This document shows positions 26,078 to 35,250 of a stretch of DNA of 64,000 nucleotides, piece by piece. The DNA lies in contig CP016211.1 of the NCBI GenBank assembly GCA_001931535.1, positions 3,376,501 through 3,440,500 on the forward strand, in the 5' to 3' direction. Origin of the DNA: Minicystis rosea. GTDB lineage: Bacteria; Myxococcota_A; Polyangia; Polyangiales; Polyangiaceae. The position numbers and the translations under genes are program-made. Below the pieces are notes generated by a model that was given only the letters and a program-made list of their open reading frames with translations, searched no databases and was not told the DNA's origin. Every line of letters begins with the position of its first letter. Position 1 is the first letter of the stretch.

Positions 26078-27058
26078 TTACCGGTACATCACCGCGTGGA
26101 CCTTCTCGATGATCCGCGACGCTTGAGGAATGACGTGCTGCTCGAGCTTCGCGTTGTAGGGCATGGGCACGTCGAGCGTCGTCGCCCGCAGCACCGGCGC
26201 GTCGAGATCGTCGAACGCCAGACGCTGGATGCGATCGCTCACCTCGGCGCCCACGCCACCATAGGGCCAGCCCTCGTACGCGACCACCGCCCGATGCGTC
26301 TTCGTCACGCTCCGCACGATGGTCTCCTCGTCGAGCGGGCGCAGCGAGCGCAGATCGACGACCTCGGCGTCGATGCCCTCCTGCTCCAGGGCCTTGGCGG
26401 CCTCGAGCGCGACGTGGACGATGCGGCTCCAGGAGACGATCGTCACGTCCTTGCCCTCGCGCACCACGTTGGCGGCGCCGAACGGCACGAGGAAATCCGG
26501 ATCGTCCGGCACCTCGCCCTTCACGTTGTAGAGCGTCTCGCTCTCCATGAAGAGCACGGGATCGTCGTCGCGGATGGCCGTCTTGAGGAGGCCCTTGGCG
26601 TCGGCCGGCATCGCCGGCGCGACCACCTTGAGGCCCGGGATGTGCGCGTAGAAATGCTCCATCGCCTGCGAGTGCTGCGAGCCCACCTGCCGCGCCGATC
26701 CGTTGGGCGCGCGGAGGACGATGGGCACGCTGAGCTGACCACCCGACATCTGCCGGAGCTTCGCGGCGTTGTTGAGGATCTGATCGAAGGCGACCGCCGA
26801 GAAGTTGAAGGTCATGTACTCGACGATGGGCCGGAGGCCGACCATCGCCGCGCCGATGGAGATGCCGGTGAAGCCGCTCTCGGTGATGGGCGCGTCGATG
26901 ACGCGTCGCTCGCCGAAGCGCTCCAACATCCCCTCGCTGACTTTGTACGCGCCCTGGTAGTGACCGACCTCTTCGCCGATCAGGTACACGTTGGGATCGC
27001 GCTCCATCTCTTCGATCATGGCGGCGCGAACCGCCTCGCGGAAACGCATGACGCTCAT
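26078..27058 (-). CDS. pdhB: Pyruvate dehydrogenase E1 component, beta subunit
   Basis: 326 aa transketolase-like subunit with the E1beta hallmarks: RDPNVYLIGEEVG, ITESGFTGISIGAA, PNGSARQVGSQHSQ and YEGWPYGGVGAE. With E1alpha it forms the thiamine diphosphate enzyme that decarboxylates pyruvate (or a related 2-oxoacid). ATG 27058 overlaps the E1alpha stop (ATGA), so translation is coupled; E2 begins 11 bp after its stop. Confidence 0.93.
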   Translation of the reverse strand: MSVMRFREAVRAAMIEEMERDPNVYLIGEEVGHYQGAYKVSEGMLERFGERRVIDAPITESGFTGISIGAAMVGLRPIVEYMTFNFSAVAFDQILNNAAKLRQMSGGQLSVPIVLRAPNGSARQVGSQHSQAMEHFYAHIPGLKVVAPAMPADAKGLLKTAIRDDDPVLFMESETLYNVKGEVPDDPDFLVPFGAANVVREGKDVTIVSWSRIVHVALEAAKALEQEGIDAEVVDLRSLRPLDEETIVRSVTKTHRAVVAYEGWPYGGVGAEVSDRIQRLAFDDLDAPVLRATTLDVPMPYNAKLEQHVIPQASRIIEKVHAVMYR

Positions 27059-28032
27059 CGGGCGAAGGCTCCCGCGTAGGTGGTGGGCTCCAGGATTTCG
27101 GGTCCGGGCTCCGGGCTCTCTTCGGCGAAGCGCACGGCGTCGGCCACGACCTCTTCGACCTCGGCCTCGACACGATCGATCTCGGCCTGCTTGCCGTGCT
27201 CGATGAGCCCGCTCCGGCTGCGGTGGACGGGATCGCTCTTCTTCCGCTCCTCGAGCTCCTCGGGCGTGCGGTACTTGCCGGGATCGCTCATCGAGTGGCC
27301 GCGGTAGCGGTAGGTGCGGATCTCCACCAGCGTGGGCTCCTTGTGGACACGCGCGCGCTCGATGGCCTCGGACAAGCGATCGCGCACGGTGAAGACGTGA
27401 TCGGCGAAGAACCGATCGCGCGCCATGCCGTAGGCGAGCCCCTTCTGCGACACGTCCTCGACGCTCATCGTGCGCGAGAGCGGCGTGCCCATCGAGTACT
27501 CGTTGTTCTCGCAGACGAACACGATGGGGAGCTTCCACAACGCGGCGAGGCTCATGCCCTCGTGGAAGTCGCCGATGCTCACGGCGCCGTCGCCGAAGAA
27601 CACGATCGTGACGCGATCCTCACCGCGATACTTCGACGCGAAGGCGGTGCCGGCGGCGACGGGGATGTGCCCGCCGACGATGCCGTACCCGCCGAGCATG
27701 TTGTGCTCCTTGTCGAAGAAGTGCATCGAGCCACCGAGCCCCTTCGAGCAGCCGGTGACCTTGCCGAAGAGCTCGGCCATCGCGGCGCGCGCCGTCATGC
27801 CGCGCGCGAGCGCCACGCCGTGATCGCGGTAGGTCGTGAGCAGGTAGTCGTCCGGCCGCAGCGCGGCGTTGGCGCCGACGGCGATGGGCTCCTGCCCGAT
27901 GTAGAGGTGGAGAAAACCCCCGATTTTCCCTTGTGAATAGGCCCGAGCCGCCTCTTCTTCGAAGCGACGGATCGTGACCATCTGGCGGTAGAGCTCGAGG
28001 TGAAGCTCGTCGTTGGTCGGAAGGTTGGTCAT
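27055..28032 (-). CDS. pdhA: Pyruvate dehydrogenase E1 component, alpha subunit
   Basis: 325 aa from ATG 28032; GTG 28068 in the same frame would add 12 residues. Thiamine diphosphate motif GDGAVSIGDFHEG...VCENN, the heterotetrameric E1alpha signature FLHLYIGQEP and the phospho-loop-like YRGHSMSDP. First gene of the operon E1alpha-E1beta-E2; the lipoamide dehydrogenase (E3) is not in the window. Pyruvate is the most likely substrate, branched-chain 2-oxoacids being the alternative. Confidence 0.93.
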   Translation of the reverse strand: MTNLPTNDELHLELYRQMVTIRRFEEEAARAYSQGKIGGFLHLYIGQEPIAVGANAALRPDDYLLTTYRDHGVALARGMTARAAMAELFGKVTGCSKGLGGSMHFFDKEHNMLGGYGIVGGHIPVAAGTAFASKYRGEDRVTIVFFGDGAVSIGDFHEGMSLAALWKLPIVFVCENNEYSMGTPLSRTMSVEDVSQKGLAYGMARDRFFADHVFTVRDRLSEAIERARVHKEPTLVEIRTYRYRGHSMSDPGKYRTPEELEERKKSDPVHRSRSGLIEHGKQAEIDRVEAEVEEVVADAVRFAEESPEPGPEILEPTTYAGAFAR

Positions 28033-28068
28033 GGCGGAAGCCGAGACGTGTCGTGCCACAGTCTTCAC

Positions 28069-28494
28069 GCGGCGGACAAGCCGAAGTGATCCAACCGGCG
28101 TCAGCAGAGACCACGATCTAGCGCCTCGATCGCGTGGGAAACCCTGATGATGACCGATGGATCAGCGCATGAAGCAGTGCGTCAGCACGCCGTCAAATCA
28201 GCTAGTTCACAAACGATTTTGCACGGTCACGAGCGCTCGCTCGACGATGCGCAGGCGCTACGACATCGAACCGATGTGCTCCCCCGCTTGCATCGTGCAG
28301 CGCGGATCGCATTGCTTCGGCTCGACCGTCCGCCTCAGCTCAGCGTGCTCTTCGTAAAAGCGCGATGAAGCGTCTTTCGTGCATGGTTCCATACGAAGCA
28401 TGCTCGTGATGGACGTGCTCGCTGCAGCACGAGACGGCGCTCTCCAGACACGACACGGATCGTCTGACGTTGAGAGCGATCGATGGATCGCGCA
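28069..28494. other. Intergenic region, no gene recognised
   Basis: 426 bp between the start of the PDH operon and the end of the next minus-strand gene. It must contain the PDH promoter. No tRNA, no convincing coding frame and only short imperfect hairpins were seen. Confidence 0.4.
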
Positions 28495-29826
28495 TCAACG
28501 CGCGCGACGACGCGGCGATCGCCGGCTCATGCCGAGCGCGATCGTACCGAGGGCGAGCATGGAGAGCGCCGCAGCACCCTCGCCGAGCGCGCCCGTTGCG
28601 GGGACCGCGCAGCCGCCGCCGAACTCGACGTGATCCGGCGTCGCGCCCGCATCCGCAGCGCCTGCGTCGGGGACACCGCCGTCGGACGTGATCGCGCGGC
28701 ACGCGCCTTCGACGCACGTGGTGCCCGGCGCACAGAGATCGTCGCCGTCGTCGGTCTTCGCGTTGCAATCGTTGTCCCGGCCGTCGCACACCTCGGAGGC
28801 GTCGGGGTGAACGTCGGGATCGGAGTCGTCGCAATCGTCGCCGCCGCATTGGCTCGATTGGAAGCCGTCGCCGTCGAGATCGACGCACGACGAGGCCATC
28901 GCATCGACGAAGACGGCGCCGCTCGCGGCCGTCATGTTGCAACCGTTCGAGCCACCGGTGACCTGCAGCATCAGGCTGCTCGGTGCCATCACGCCCTGCG
29001 GGAGGCTGAGGAGGATCACACCGCCGCTGCCACCGCCGCCGTTGTTGGCCGCGATCGGGTTCGCCGGGTTGGTGCTACCTCCGCCGTGCGCGCCGTCGCC
29101 GCCCTTCACCGCGACGATGCCGCTGCCTTCGAGCTGCGCCGCGATGATCTGCACGGTGCCGCCCGATCCACCGCCGGGCGCGACGCCGCCAATCGCGAAG
29201 GGCTTGCTGCCGCTCGCGCTGATGGTGCCGTCGATCTTCACCACGGCGGCTTGGAGGATGATCCCCCCGCCGCCGCTGCCTCCCGCGGTCGCCGTGACGG
29301 GCATCACGGTCGCTGCGCCGCCGGCGGCCCCCAGCATCGGCGTCTTGGTCGCCATGTCGAAGAAGGCTTGGCCACCGGGCGAGGCGCCGCCGTACGTCAC
29401 GCAAACACCGGCCGTCGCTTCGCTGCTGCCGTCACCGCCCTTGGCGAAGAAGCCACCGCCGCCGCCGGGAAAACCTTGGTTTGCGCCCTTGCCACCGCCG
29501 CCGGTCCCCGTCGGGGATTGACCGTTGTCGCCTTCCTTGCCGGCGTAGCCCGCGCCGTCCGCCTCGATGATGCCGCCGGCGGCGATGGTGATGGTGTTCG
29601 CCTTCACGCGCAGCCAACCGCCCATCGGATCCGACGCGGAGAGACGCGTCACGTGGAGCTTGCCGGTCGCCGTCACCGTGAACGTGTCGGCGACGATGTC
29701 TCCTCCGAGGCTCTGATCGCTGGAGATCACGCGGTTCTCGCCGGCCGAGGCGAGCACCGGCACCATCAACGCGGAGAGGACGACGGAGGCTCCGACGCAG
29801 GCCGGACCGAAGAGACGCGGAAGCAT
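28495..29826 (-). CDS. Gly-rich surface protein with MopE-like motif and MYXO-CTERM tail
   Basis: 443 aa; ATG 29826, signal peptide ending near VLASAGE. A repetitive Gly-rich region (KGGDGAHGGG, APGGGSGG) of the kind seen in myxobacterial surface proteins folding as beta-solenoids spans about residues 60-300. It is followed by DLDGDGFQSSQ..DCDDSDPDVHPDA and CDGRDNDCNAKTDD, the MopE/PF11617-type metal-binding motif. It ends with GGCAVPA, a hydrophobic helix and SRRSPRRRAR, fitting MYXO-CTERM sorting. Probably surface-exposed and Ca2+/Cu-binding (inference). Confidence 0.85.
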   Translation of the reverse strand: MLPRLFGPACVGASVVLSALMVPVLASAGENRVISSDQSLGGDIVADTFTVTATGKLHVTRLSASDPMGGWLRVKANTITIAAGGIIEADGAGYAGKEGDNGQSPTGTGGGGKGANQGFPGGGGGFFAKGGDGSSEATAGVCVTYGGASPGGQAFFDMATKTPMLGAAGGAATVMPVTATAGGSGGGGIILQAAVVKIDGTISASGSKPFAIGGVAPGGGSGGTVQIIAAQLEGSGIVAVKGGDGAHGGGSTNPANPIAANNGGGGSGGVILLSLPQGVMAPSSLMLQVTGGSNGCNMTAASGAVFVDAMASSCVDLDGDGFQSSQCGGDDCDDSDPDVHPDASEVCDGRDNDCNAKTDDGDDLCAPGTTCVEGACRAITSDGGVPDAGAADAGATPDHVEFGGGCAVPATGALGEGAAALSMLALGTIALGMSRRSPRRRAR

Positions 29827-29907
29827 GGCCCGGACTCTAGAGCAGCACGGCCCGCGCGATCATCAGAATCGCGCGGTGGGGCGCGGGCGATAGCCGTTCG
29901 CGCGCGC

Positions 29908-31167
29908 TCAAGGCCGCGAATCACCGGGCGCAGCACCGCCGTCGGACGGAGCCGCCGACGGCGCCGGCACGGCTGCCGACGTGGAAGGCTCTGGCGCGGC
30001 AGGCGCCTGCGATGGGATCGCCGAAGGCTCCGCGCGCGGATGGAGCCGCGGTCGATTGATGGGTCGCGGTCGCGCCGCGCTCACGCTCGCCGGCGGCGGT
30101 GGGCTCGCAGCCACCGCGGTGGACGGCGGCGGCGTCTCCGCGGAACGGGTCGCCGCGCGCATCAACAAGGCCGCCGTCGCGACGACGACGGCCGCGCCGA
30201 GGATCACCTGCCCGAGCTTGCGCTCCGTCGGCGGCGCTTCGCCGGCGGCCGGTATGGCCGGGCCTGCGCCGAGCGGCGTGCGGATGGACGCGCTCTCGAT
30301 CGCCGCTGCTGCCGGCGCTTCGAGCGCGCGCGCCAGCTCGGCGCCGAAGGCCTCGCAGCTCGGGAAACGCTCCTCGGGGGCACGCGCCAGCGCACGCGAA
30401 AGGATGTCGTCCACCGCCGGCGGCAGGCCCAGCGCCGTCGCGAAGCGCTCGGCATCGTCGTGCGCGATCTTCGCGGCCACGGCCACGGCGTCGTCACCGG
30501 GGAACGCGCGGCGCCCCGAGATGGCCTCGTAGAGGGACGCCGCCAGCGAGAACTGATCGCTCGCCGGCGAGAACTTCCCCGCGCGAAACGTCTCCGGCGC
30601 GCTGTACGCCGGCGTCCCCATGAGGCCGCCTTGATGCGTCAGCGTCGAGTCGGGGATCCGTGCGATCCCGAAGTCCGCGATCTTCCCGCCCGTCTTGGCG
30701 AGCATCACGTTCTCCGGCTTCACGTCGCGATGAAGGATGCCCGCCTCGTGCGCGGTGGTCAGCGCCGAGCCCAGATCGCGGGCGAGCCGCGCGGCCTCGG
30801 GTGGAGGAACGCGCCCTTCGCGGGCCACACGTTGCTTGAGCGTCGGCCCCTCGACATACTCGAACACGAGGAAGAGACCGACCGCCGGATCCTCGCCCAT
30901 GTCGTGCAGCACCACGAGGTTCGGGTGCGGCACGCGGGCAGCGGCGCGCGCTTCGTGGCGCATGCGCGTGAGCAGGCCTTCGCGGACGTCGCGCGGGATC
31001 TTCAAATCCCCTCGCAGGTGCTTGATGGCGACGTCACGATCGAGCACGGGATCATGCGCCAAGAGCACGCGGCCCATCGCCCCCTCGCCGAGGACGCGCA
31101 CCACCTCGTAGCGGCCGATCGCGGCAGGCAGCGGCGGGTCGGAGATGGGGCGGGGCATGAAAGACAC
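29908..31167 (-). CDS. Eukaryote-like Ser/Thr protein kinase (PknB type)
   Basis: 419 aa. Kinase domain at residues about 17-285: Gly loop VLGEGAMGRVLL, Lys in VAIKHL, HRDVKPENV catalytic loop, DFGIAR and an APE-equivalent APET. It is followed by a transmembrane helix (VILGAAVVVATAALLM) and a Pro/Ala-rich extracytoplasmic tail with no sensor domain. GTG 31167 or ATG 31158 can start it. Such kinases signal in development and secondary metabolism in myxobacteria; its target is unknown. Divergent from the next gene. Confidence 0.9.
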   Translation of the reverse strand: MSFMPRPISDPPLPAAIGRYEVVRVLGEGAMGRVLLAHDPVLDRDVAIKHLRGDLKIPRDVREGLLTRMRHEARAAARVPHPNLVVLHDMGEDPAVGLFLVFEYVEGPTLKQRVAREGRVPPPEAARLARDLGSALTTAHEAGILHRDVKPENVMLAKTGGKIADFGIARIPDSTLTHQGGLMGTPAYSAPETFRAGKFSPASDQFSLAASLYEAISGRRAFPGDDAVAVAAKIAHDDAERFATALGLPPAVDDILSRALARAPEERFPSCEAFGAELARALEAPAAAAIESASIRTPLGAGPAIPAAGEAPPTERKLGQVILGAAVVVATAALLMRAATRSAETPPPSTAVAASPPPPASVSAARPRPINRPRLHPRAEPSAIPSQAPAAPEPSTSAAVPAPSAAPSDGGAAPGDSRP

Positions 31168-31319
31168 GAGAGACCCGTTTTACGCCGCGCAGCGGGAAGG
31201 GTCCACTCCGGTACGCCTGGCCCTCCGCGGGCGCGTGATTATGGTGCGACGAGCGCCGGGGATGGAGGAAACCGTCACCGGCGTTTCGGTGTCCGCCGTT
31301 CGGGGAGGCAGGAGCGAGC

Positions 31320-32345
31320 ATGGCAGCGACGAAGACGACCAAGCGCGGGGGCGGATGGAAGTGGATTGTGCTGGGCGCGCTGGCGCTGGGCACCGCGCTG
31401 GCCGTGGAGACGGGTTGGGCCGGCTTCGGGGTGGCTCAGCTTCGCTCCTCCGTGTTCCCCCGCGATGAATCGCTGCTGTCCTGGCTGCCCGGCGACACGA
31501 CCGGGCTCGTGCTCGTCGATCCCCATCAGCTCAAGCTCGAAGCCCTCGGCGCCGACAACACCACCGTGCGCACGGAGCTCCAGCGCAAAGTCGAAGACAT
31601 CAAGAAAATCACGGGCATCGACTTGGCGTTCGACGTCGACAAGCTCGCGCTCTCCGGCTCGCTCGCGGTGGCGCGCGGCCGCTTCGACGCCAAGAAGCTG
31701 CGGGAGCGGCTCTCCGAGAATCGGTATCTCACCGCCGAGCACGAGGGCTACACGTACCTCGTCCGCGCGGGGGAGGACGCGCTCGCCGTCATCGACGACT
31801 CCGTGCTGCTCTACGGCGACGAGCCGAGCGTGAAAGCGGGCCTCACCGCGCACGCCAAGGGCACCTCGCTGGAGAAGAACGATCAGGCCACGGCGCGCCT
31901 CCGCCGCCTGGGCTGGGATCGCGCGGTCCTGGCGACGGTCCGGATGGCCGACGATCGGCCGAGCGTGCGCGAGGTGCTGCAAGGCTCCACGGGCCCGCGG
32001 GCGGTGACCGTCGGCGTGCGGACGCAGGCCGGCCTGGACATCGACACCGAGGTCGAGGCCGCCTCGCCGAGCGCCGCCGACGAGCTCGCCAAGCTGCTCG
32101 AAGAGAAGCGCAAGACCGACGCGAGCATCACGCTCCTCCTGGGCCCCGATGCCGCGAAGATCCTCTCCGAGGTCGCGCAGAAGGCAACCATCACGGCCGA
32201 CACGACGGCCGGCGTGGTGAAGATCCACGCGCACCTCGATCAGGCTCAGGTCGACGCGCTGGCCAAGCAGGCCAAGACGAACCTCCCCGTCGGCGAAATG
32301 TACAAGACGTTGCGCCTCTACCAGCTCCTCGCCCCGAGCCGCTGA
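31320..32345 (+). CDS. Membrane-anchored hypothetical protein
   Basis: 341 aa, ATG after GGGAGGCAGGAG. Basic N-terminus then one transmembrane helix (WIVLGALALGTALAVETGWAG). The rest is a soluble domain with no family I can name; it contains two similar alpha/beta segments (SWLPGDTTGLVLVD and later VLATVRMADDRPSVREV). The layout resembles myxobacterial DUF3352-like proteins that estimate as periplasmic. Divergent from the kinase gene, so they may share regulation. Confidence 0.8.
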   Translation: MAATKTTKRGGGWKWIVLGALALGTALAVETGWAGFGVAQLRSSVFPRDESLLSWLPGDTTGLVLVDPHQLKLEALGADNTTVRTELQRKVEDIKKITGIDLAFDVDKLALSGSLAVARGRFDAKKLRERLSENRYLTAEHEGYTYLVRAGEDALAVIDDSVLLYGDEPSVKAGLTAHAKGTSLEKNDQATARLRRLGWDRAVLATVRMADDRPSVREVLQGSTGPRAVTVGVRTQAGLDIDTEVEAASPSAADELAKLLEEKRKTDASITLLLGPDAAKILSEVAQKATITADTTAGVVKIHAHLDQAQVDALAKQAKTNLPVGEMYKTLRLYQLLAPSR

Positions 32346-32455
32346 AGTCACGCTCTGGCAGGGTGCAAGGTCCGCGACGGCAGCGGCGTTCTTCGGGGTA
32401 TCGTGCCCTCCGTGAGCCGAAGCGCGGCGGCCGGGCGTCGAAACTCCGGAGGCTC

Positions 32456-33028
32456 ATGATCAAGCTTTGCCAGCGCGCCGCCGCGCTCCTGCTCGCCGCC
32501 GGTGCGCTCGTTTCCTGCGGCGGCGCCGCTCCCGTCGGGGCCGAAGCCCCGAAAGCCGAGATGTCGCTCGCCTCTCCGGAGGCTGCGCTCGCCGCGCTCG
32601 ATGCAGCCGAGAGCAACCTGACCCGCGCGCTCGGCGCTCCGGGCGGCGGCGTCCCGATCGCGCGGTACGCGCCGGACCAGCAGCCGGCAGCGTCGGCCGT
32701 TCCTCAAGCCCCGCCTCCGCCGCCTCCTGCCGAGCCTCCACCTCAACCGGCAGCGGCGCCGCCCGCCGACATGCCGCGGCCTTCGCAAACGACGGCCGTT
32801 CGCGAGCCGCGCAGTCAGGTCAAGAAAGAAGACGAGCGCGACCGCATCTCGGCCAACGCGGGCTCGCCCTGCGTCACCGCGTGCTCGGCCCTCGCGTCGA
32901 TGGAGCGCGCCGCCGATCACCTCTGCAGCCTCGCCGGCGCGGGTGACGGCCGCTGCTCGAGCGCGCGCGAGCGCGTGAAGAACGCGACCCAGCGCGTCCA
33001 CGCGTCGTGCCCGGCCTGCGCGCGCTGA
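32456..33028 (+). CDS. Small lipoprotein, Pro-rich
   Basis: 190 aa; ATG 32456 with GGAGG 5 bp before. Lipobox AGALVSCGG. A Pro/Ala-rich middle (PPPPPPAEPPPQPA) is followed by a C-terminal domain with five cysteines (SPCVTACSAL, HLCSL, GRCSS, SCPACAR). Likely outer- or periplasmic-membrane lipoprotein of unknown role. It ends 4 bp before the convergent acyltransferase stop. Confidence 0.75.
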   Translation: MIKLCQRAAALLLAAGALVSCGGAAPVGAEAPKAEMSLASPEAALAALDAAESNLTRALGAPGGGVPIARYAPDQQPAASAVPQAPPPPPPAEPPPQPAAAPPADMPRPSQTTAVREPRSQVKKEDERDRISANAGSPCVTACSALASMERAADHLCSLAGAGDGRCSSARERVKNATQRVHASCPACAR

Positions 33029-33031
33029 CGT

Positions 33032-33958
33032 CTACCAGAAGATCGCCTTCCGCTCCTTCAAGCCGCGGTTCAGCATCGACTGGATCGTCCCCTTCACGCG
33101 CCCGACCTTCTCCTCGATGACCGCGTCGTCGTCATCGGGATCGCCGTCGAAATACATCGGCTCGCCGAAGTGGATCCGATACTTGGTCGGCAGCGGCATC
33201 TGCCCGCCGGGCACGAGCCACTGCGGGATCAACGGGAAGCTCGGCATACCGAGCGCGCGGGCCAGCGTGTCCACGTTGCCGAACGAGATGTATTGCTCCT
33301 CGGCACCGATCACCGCCACCGGCACGATCGGGGTCTCCGTCTCGAGCGCGAGCCGCATGAACCCGAGGCCGAAATCGGTGAGCTTGTAGCGCTGCGCGAA
33401 GGGCTTCGAGATCCCGCGCGCGCCCTCGGGGAACACGGTGAGGGCCTCGCCGAGCTCGAGGAGGCGGCGCGCGTTCTCGGGCACGCCGACCACTTGGCCG
33501 ACGCGCGAGAACACCGTGCCCACGAAGGGCAGCGTCTGCGTCCACTTCTCCACCATGCTGCGCATGATCCGCGGAGGCTCGGCGTCGAGGAACATCGACG
33601 CCGCGATCATCATCCCGTCGAGCGGGAACTGGCCCGAGTGGTTCGAGATGAGGAGCACGCGCCCGAGCGGCACGTTGTCGATCCCGCTCACCTTGGTGCG
33701 GAAGTAGAAGCGGTGGAAGAACGCCGCCACGCCGACCGCATACTTCGCCCACTCGGGGTCGAGGCCGAACGGGTCCACGCCGCCGACGGCCATGGGCATC
33801 GGGACGCGGCGCAGGCGATCCTCGAAATCGCGCCCGAGGAGCCGAATGGTGAAGTCGTCGAAGGTCTCCCGCACCGTGTCCGCGGAGGCGCGCGCGAGCG
33901 GGAGCGCGTCACGGGTGGCGAAGCGGGTCAGCCGGGCGAGCGCGCGCGAGGTGTTCAT
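33032..33958 (-). CDS. PlsC-type glycerolipid acyltransferase
   Basis: 308 aa. Motifs of 1-acylglycerol-3-phosphate acyltransferases: the NH..D motif in LISNHSGQFPLDG (six residues between His and Asp rather than the usual four) and VFPEGARGISK (FPEGxR). The N-terminal 100 residues are longer than in PlsC. It could acylate a phospholipid, ornithine lipid or other glycolipid precursor. Divergent from an extended SDR with 115 bp between, a combination that suggests a lipid-modifying pair (inference). Confidence 0.85.
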   Translation of the reverse strand: MNTSRALARLTRFATRDALPLARASADTVRETFDDFTIRLLGRDFEDRLRRVPMPMAVGGVDPFGLDPEWAKYAVGVAAFFHRFYFRTKVSGIDNVPLGRVLLISNHSGQFPLDGMMIAASMFLDAEPPRIMRSMVEKWTQTLPFVGTVFSRVGQVVGVPENARRLLELGEALTVFPEGARGISKPFAQRYKLTDFGLGFMRLALETETPIVPVAVIGAEEQYISFGNVDTLARALGMPSFPLIPQWLVPGGQMPLPTKYRIHFGEPMYFDGDPDDDDAVIEEKVGRVKGTIQSMLNRGLKERKAIFW

Positions 33959-34073
33959 CGCGCGGCCACGTTAGCAAATCGGGCGCGTCGTGGGAGCATG
34001 GGCGCGTCCCGATGGTGCGCCCGTCACTGCGCTCTCTTGACGATGGCGCGCGAGCGAACCACCGTGGGCGGTC

Positions 34074-35111
34074 ATGAACGGAAACGACGAAGGTTCCGGC
34101 GGGGCTCCCGTAACCTCCACGTCGCAACCTCCCCCGCCCCTCCGGATCGAGCGACGCGCATCGCGCCGCCCGCCGCCCATGGAAGACACCGAGCGGCCCG
34201 TGCTCATCACCGGGATCTGCGGCCGCCTGGGGCGGAGGCTCGCGCGCAAGCTCCACCGCGAGACGCGCGTCATCGGCATCGATCGGCGCGACTTCGACGG
34301 GCGCCCCAAGGACGTCGAGCACCACAAGTTCGACATCCGCCGCAAGAAGACGCAGGACGTCTTTCGGCAGCAGCAAATCGCGGCCGTCGTGCACCTCGGC
34401 GTGATGCACGATCCCCGCGTCAGCCAAGCCGAGCACCACTCGTGGAACGTGGTCGGCTTCCAGCGCCTGCTCGATTTCGTGGCACAGTACGGTGTCACCA
34501 AGCTCGTCGTCCTCTCGAGCGCCAACGTCTACGGTCCGCGGCCCGACAACCCGCAGTTCCTCTCGGAGGACGCGCCCCTCCTCGGCGGCGCCTCGTTCAG
34601 CGAGATCCGCGACCTCATCGAGGTCGACATGCTGGCGCAGTCCTTCTTCTGGAAGCGGCCCGAGACGGAGACGGTGATCCTCCGCCCGGTGCACATCCTC
34701 GGCGGCGTGCGCAACGCGCCCTCGAACTACCTGCGGCTCAAGGCCATCCCCACGCTCATGGGCTTCGATCCGATGGTGCAGGTGATCCATCAGGACGACG
34801 TCGTGAGCGCCATCCAGGCTGCGCTGCGTCCGGGCGTGCGCGGCATCTTCAACCTGGCGGGGCCACCGCCGCTGCCGCTCTCGCGCCTCATCGGGCTCAC
34901 GGGCCGGCCGCGGCTCACCATCCCGCATTTCCTCGCGACGGGGATCATCCAGAACCTGTGGCGCTACCGTGTGACCTCGTTCCCCGCGCCCGAGCTCGAT
35001 CACATCCGCTACGTGTGCATGGTCGACGATCGCCGCGCCCGCGAGGTCCTGCGCTGGGCCCCGTCGCACGCCATCGAAGACACGGTGGCGGCGATCGATC
35101 AGGTCGTCTGA
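34074..35111 (+). CDS. Extended SDR (NAD-dependent epimerase/dehydratase family), lacking YxxxK
   Basis: 345 aa from ATG 34074; an ATG at 34179 starts right before the fold (MEDTERPVLITGICGRLGRR). The dinucleotide motif TGxxGxLG is seen as TGICGRLGRR, and VVHLGVMHD, VLSSANVYGPR and IFNLAGPPP are extended-SDR landmarks. Where YxxxK is expected, the sequence reads FSEIRDLIEVD, so the catalytic Tyr and Lys seem absent. It might bind NAD and a sugar/lipid without being a normal dehydrogenase. Divergent from the PlsC-type gene. Confidence 0.8.
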   Translation: MNGNDEGSGGAPVTSTSQPPPPLRIERRASRRPPPMEDTERPVLITGICGRLGRRLARKLHRETRVIGIDRRDFDGRPKDVEHHKFDIRRKKTQDVFRQQQIAAVVHLGVMHDPRVSQAEHHSWNVVGFQRLLDFVAQYGVTKLVVLSSANVYGPRPDNPQFLSEDAPLLGGASFSEIRDLIEVDMLAQSFFWKRPETETVILRPVHILGGVRNAPSNYLRLKAIPTLMGFDPMVQVIHQDDVVSAIQAALRPGVRGIFNLAGPPPLPLSRLIGLTGRPRLTIPHFLATGIIQNLWRYRVTSFPAPELDHIRYVCMVDDRRAREVLRWAPSHAIEDTVAAIDQVV

Positions 35112-35250
35112 TCACGATGCTCGGCCGCTCGATCGCAGGAGCGCATGATCGAAGGCGCGAGCGATCGCGCATCCTCGCGGATCGACACACCGTCGTCGCG
35201 ACGCCATCGCCGCCCTTGTGGCGCGGCGATGGCTCGGGCACATCTCTCCC

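Noticed and set aside
28069..28494. tRNA or small RNA in the PDH upstream region
   Set aside because: No cloverleaf and no T-loop consensus found; only short hairpins.
28483..31833. Long plus-strand open frame opposite the MopE-like and kinase genes
   Set aside because: Shadow of two well-supported minus-strand genes; Arg/Ala/Gly-rich translation with no domain.
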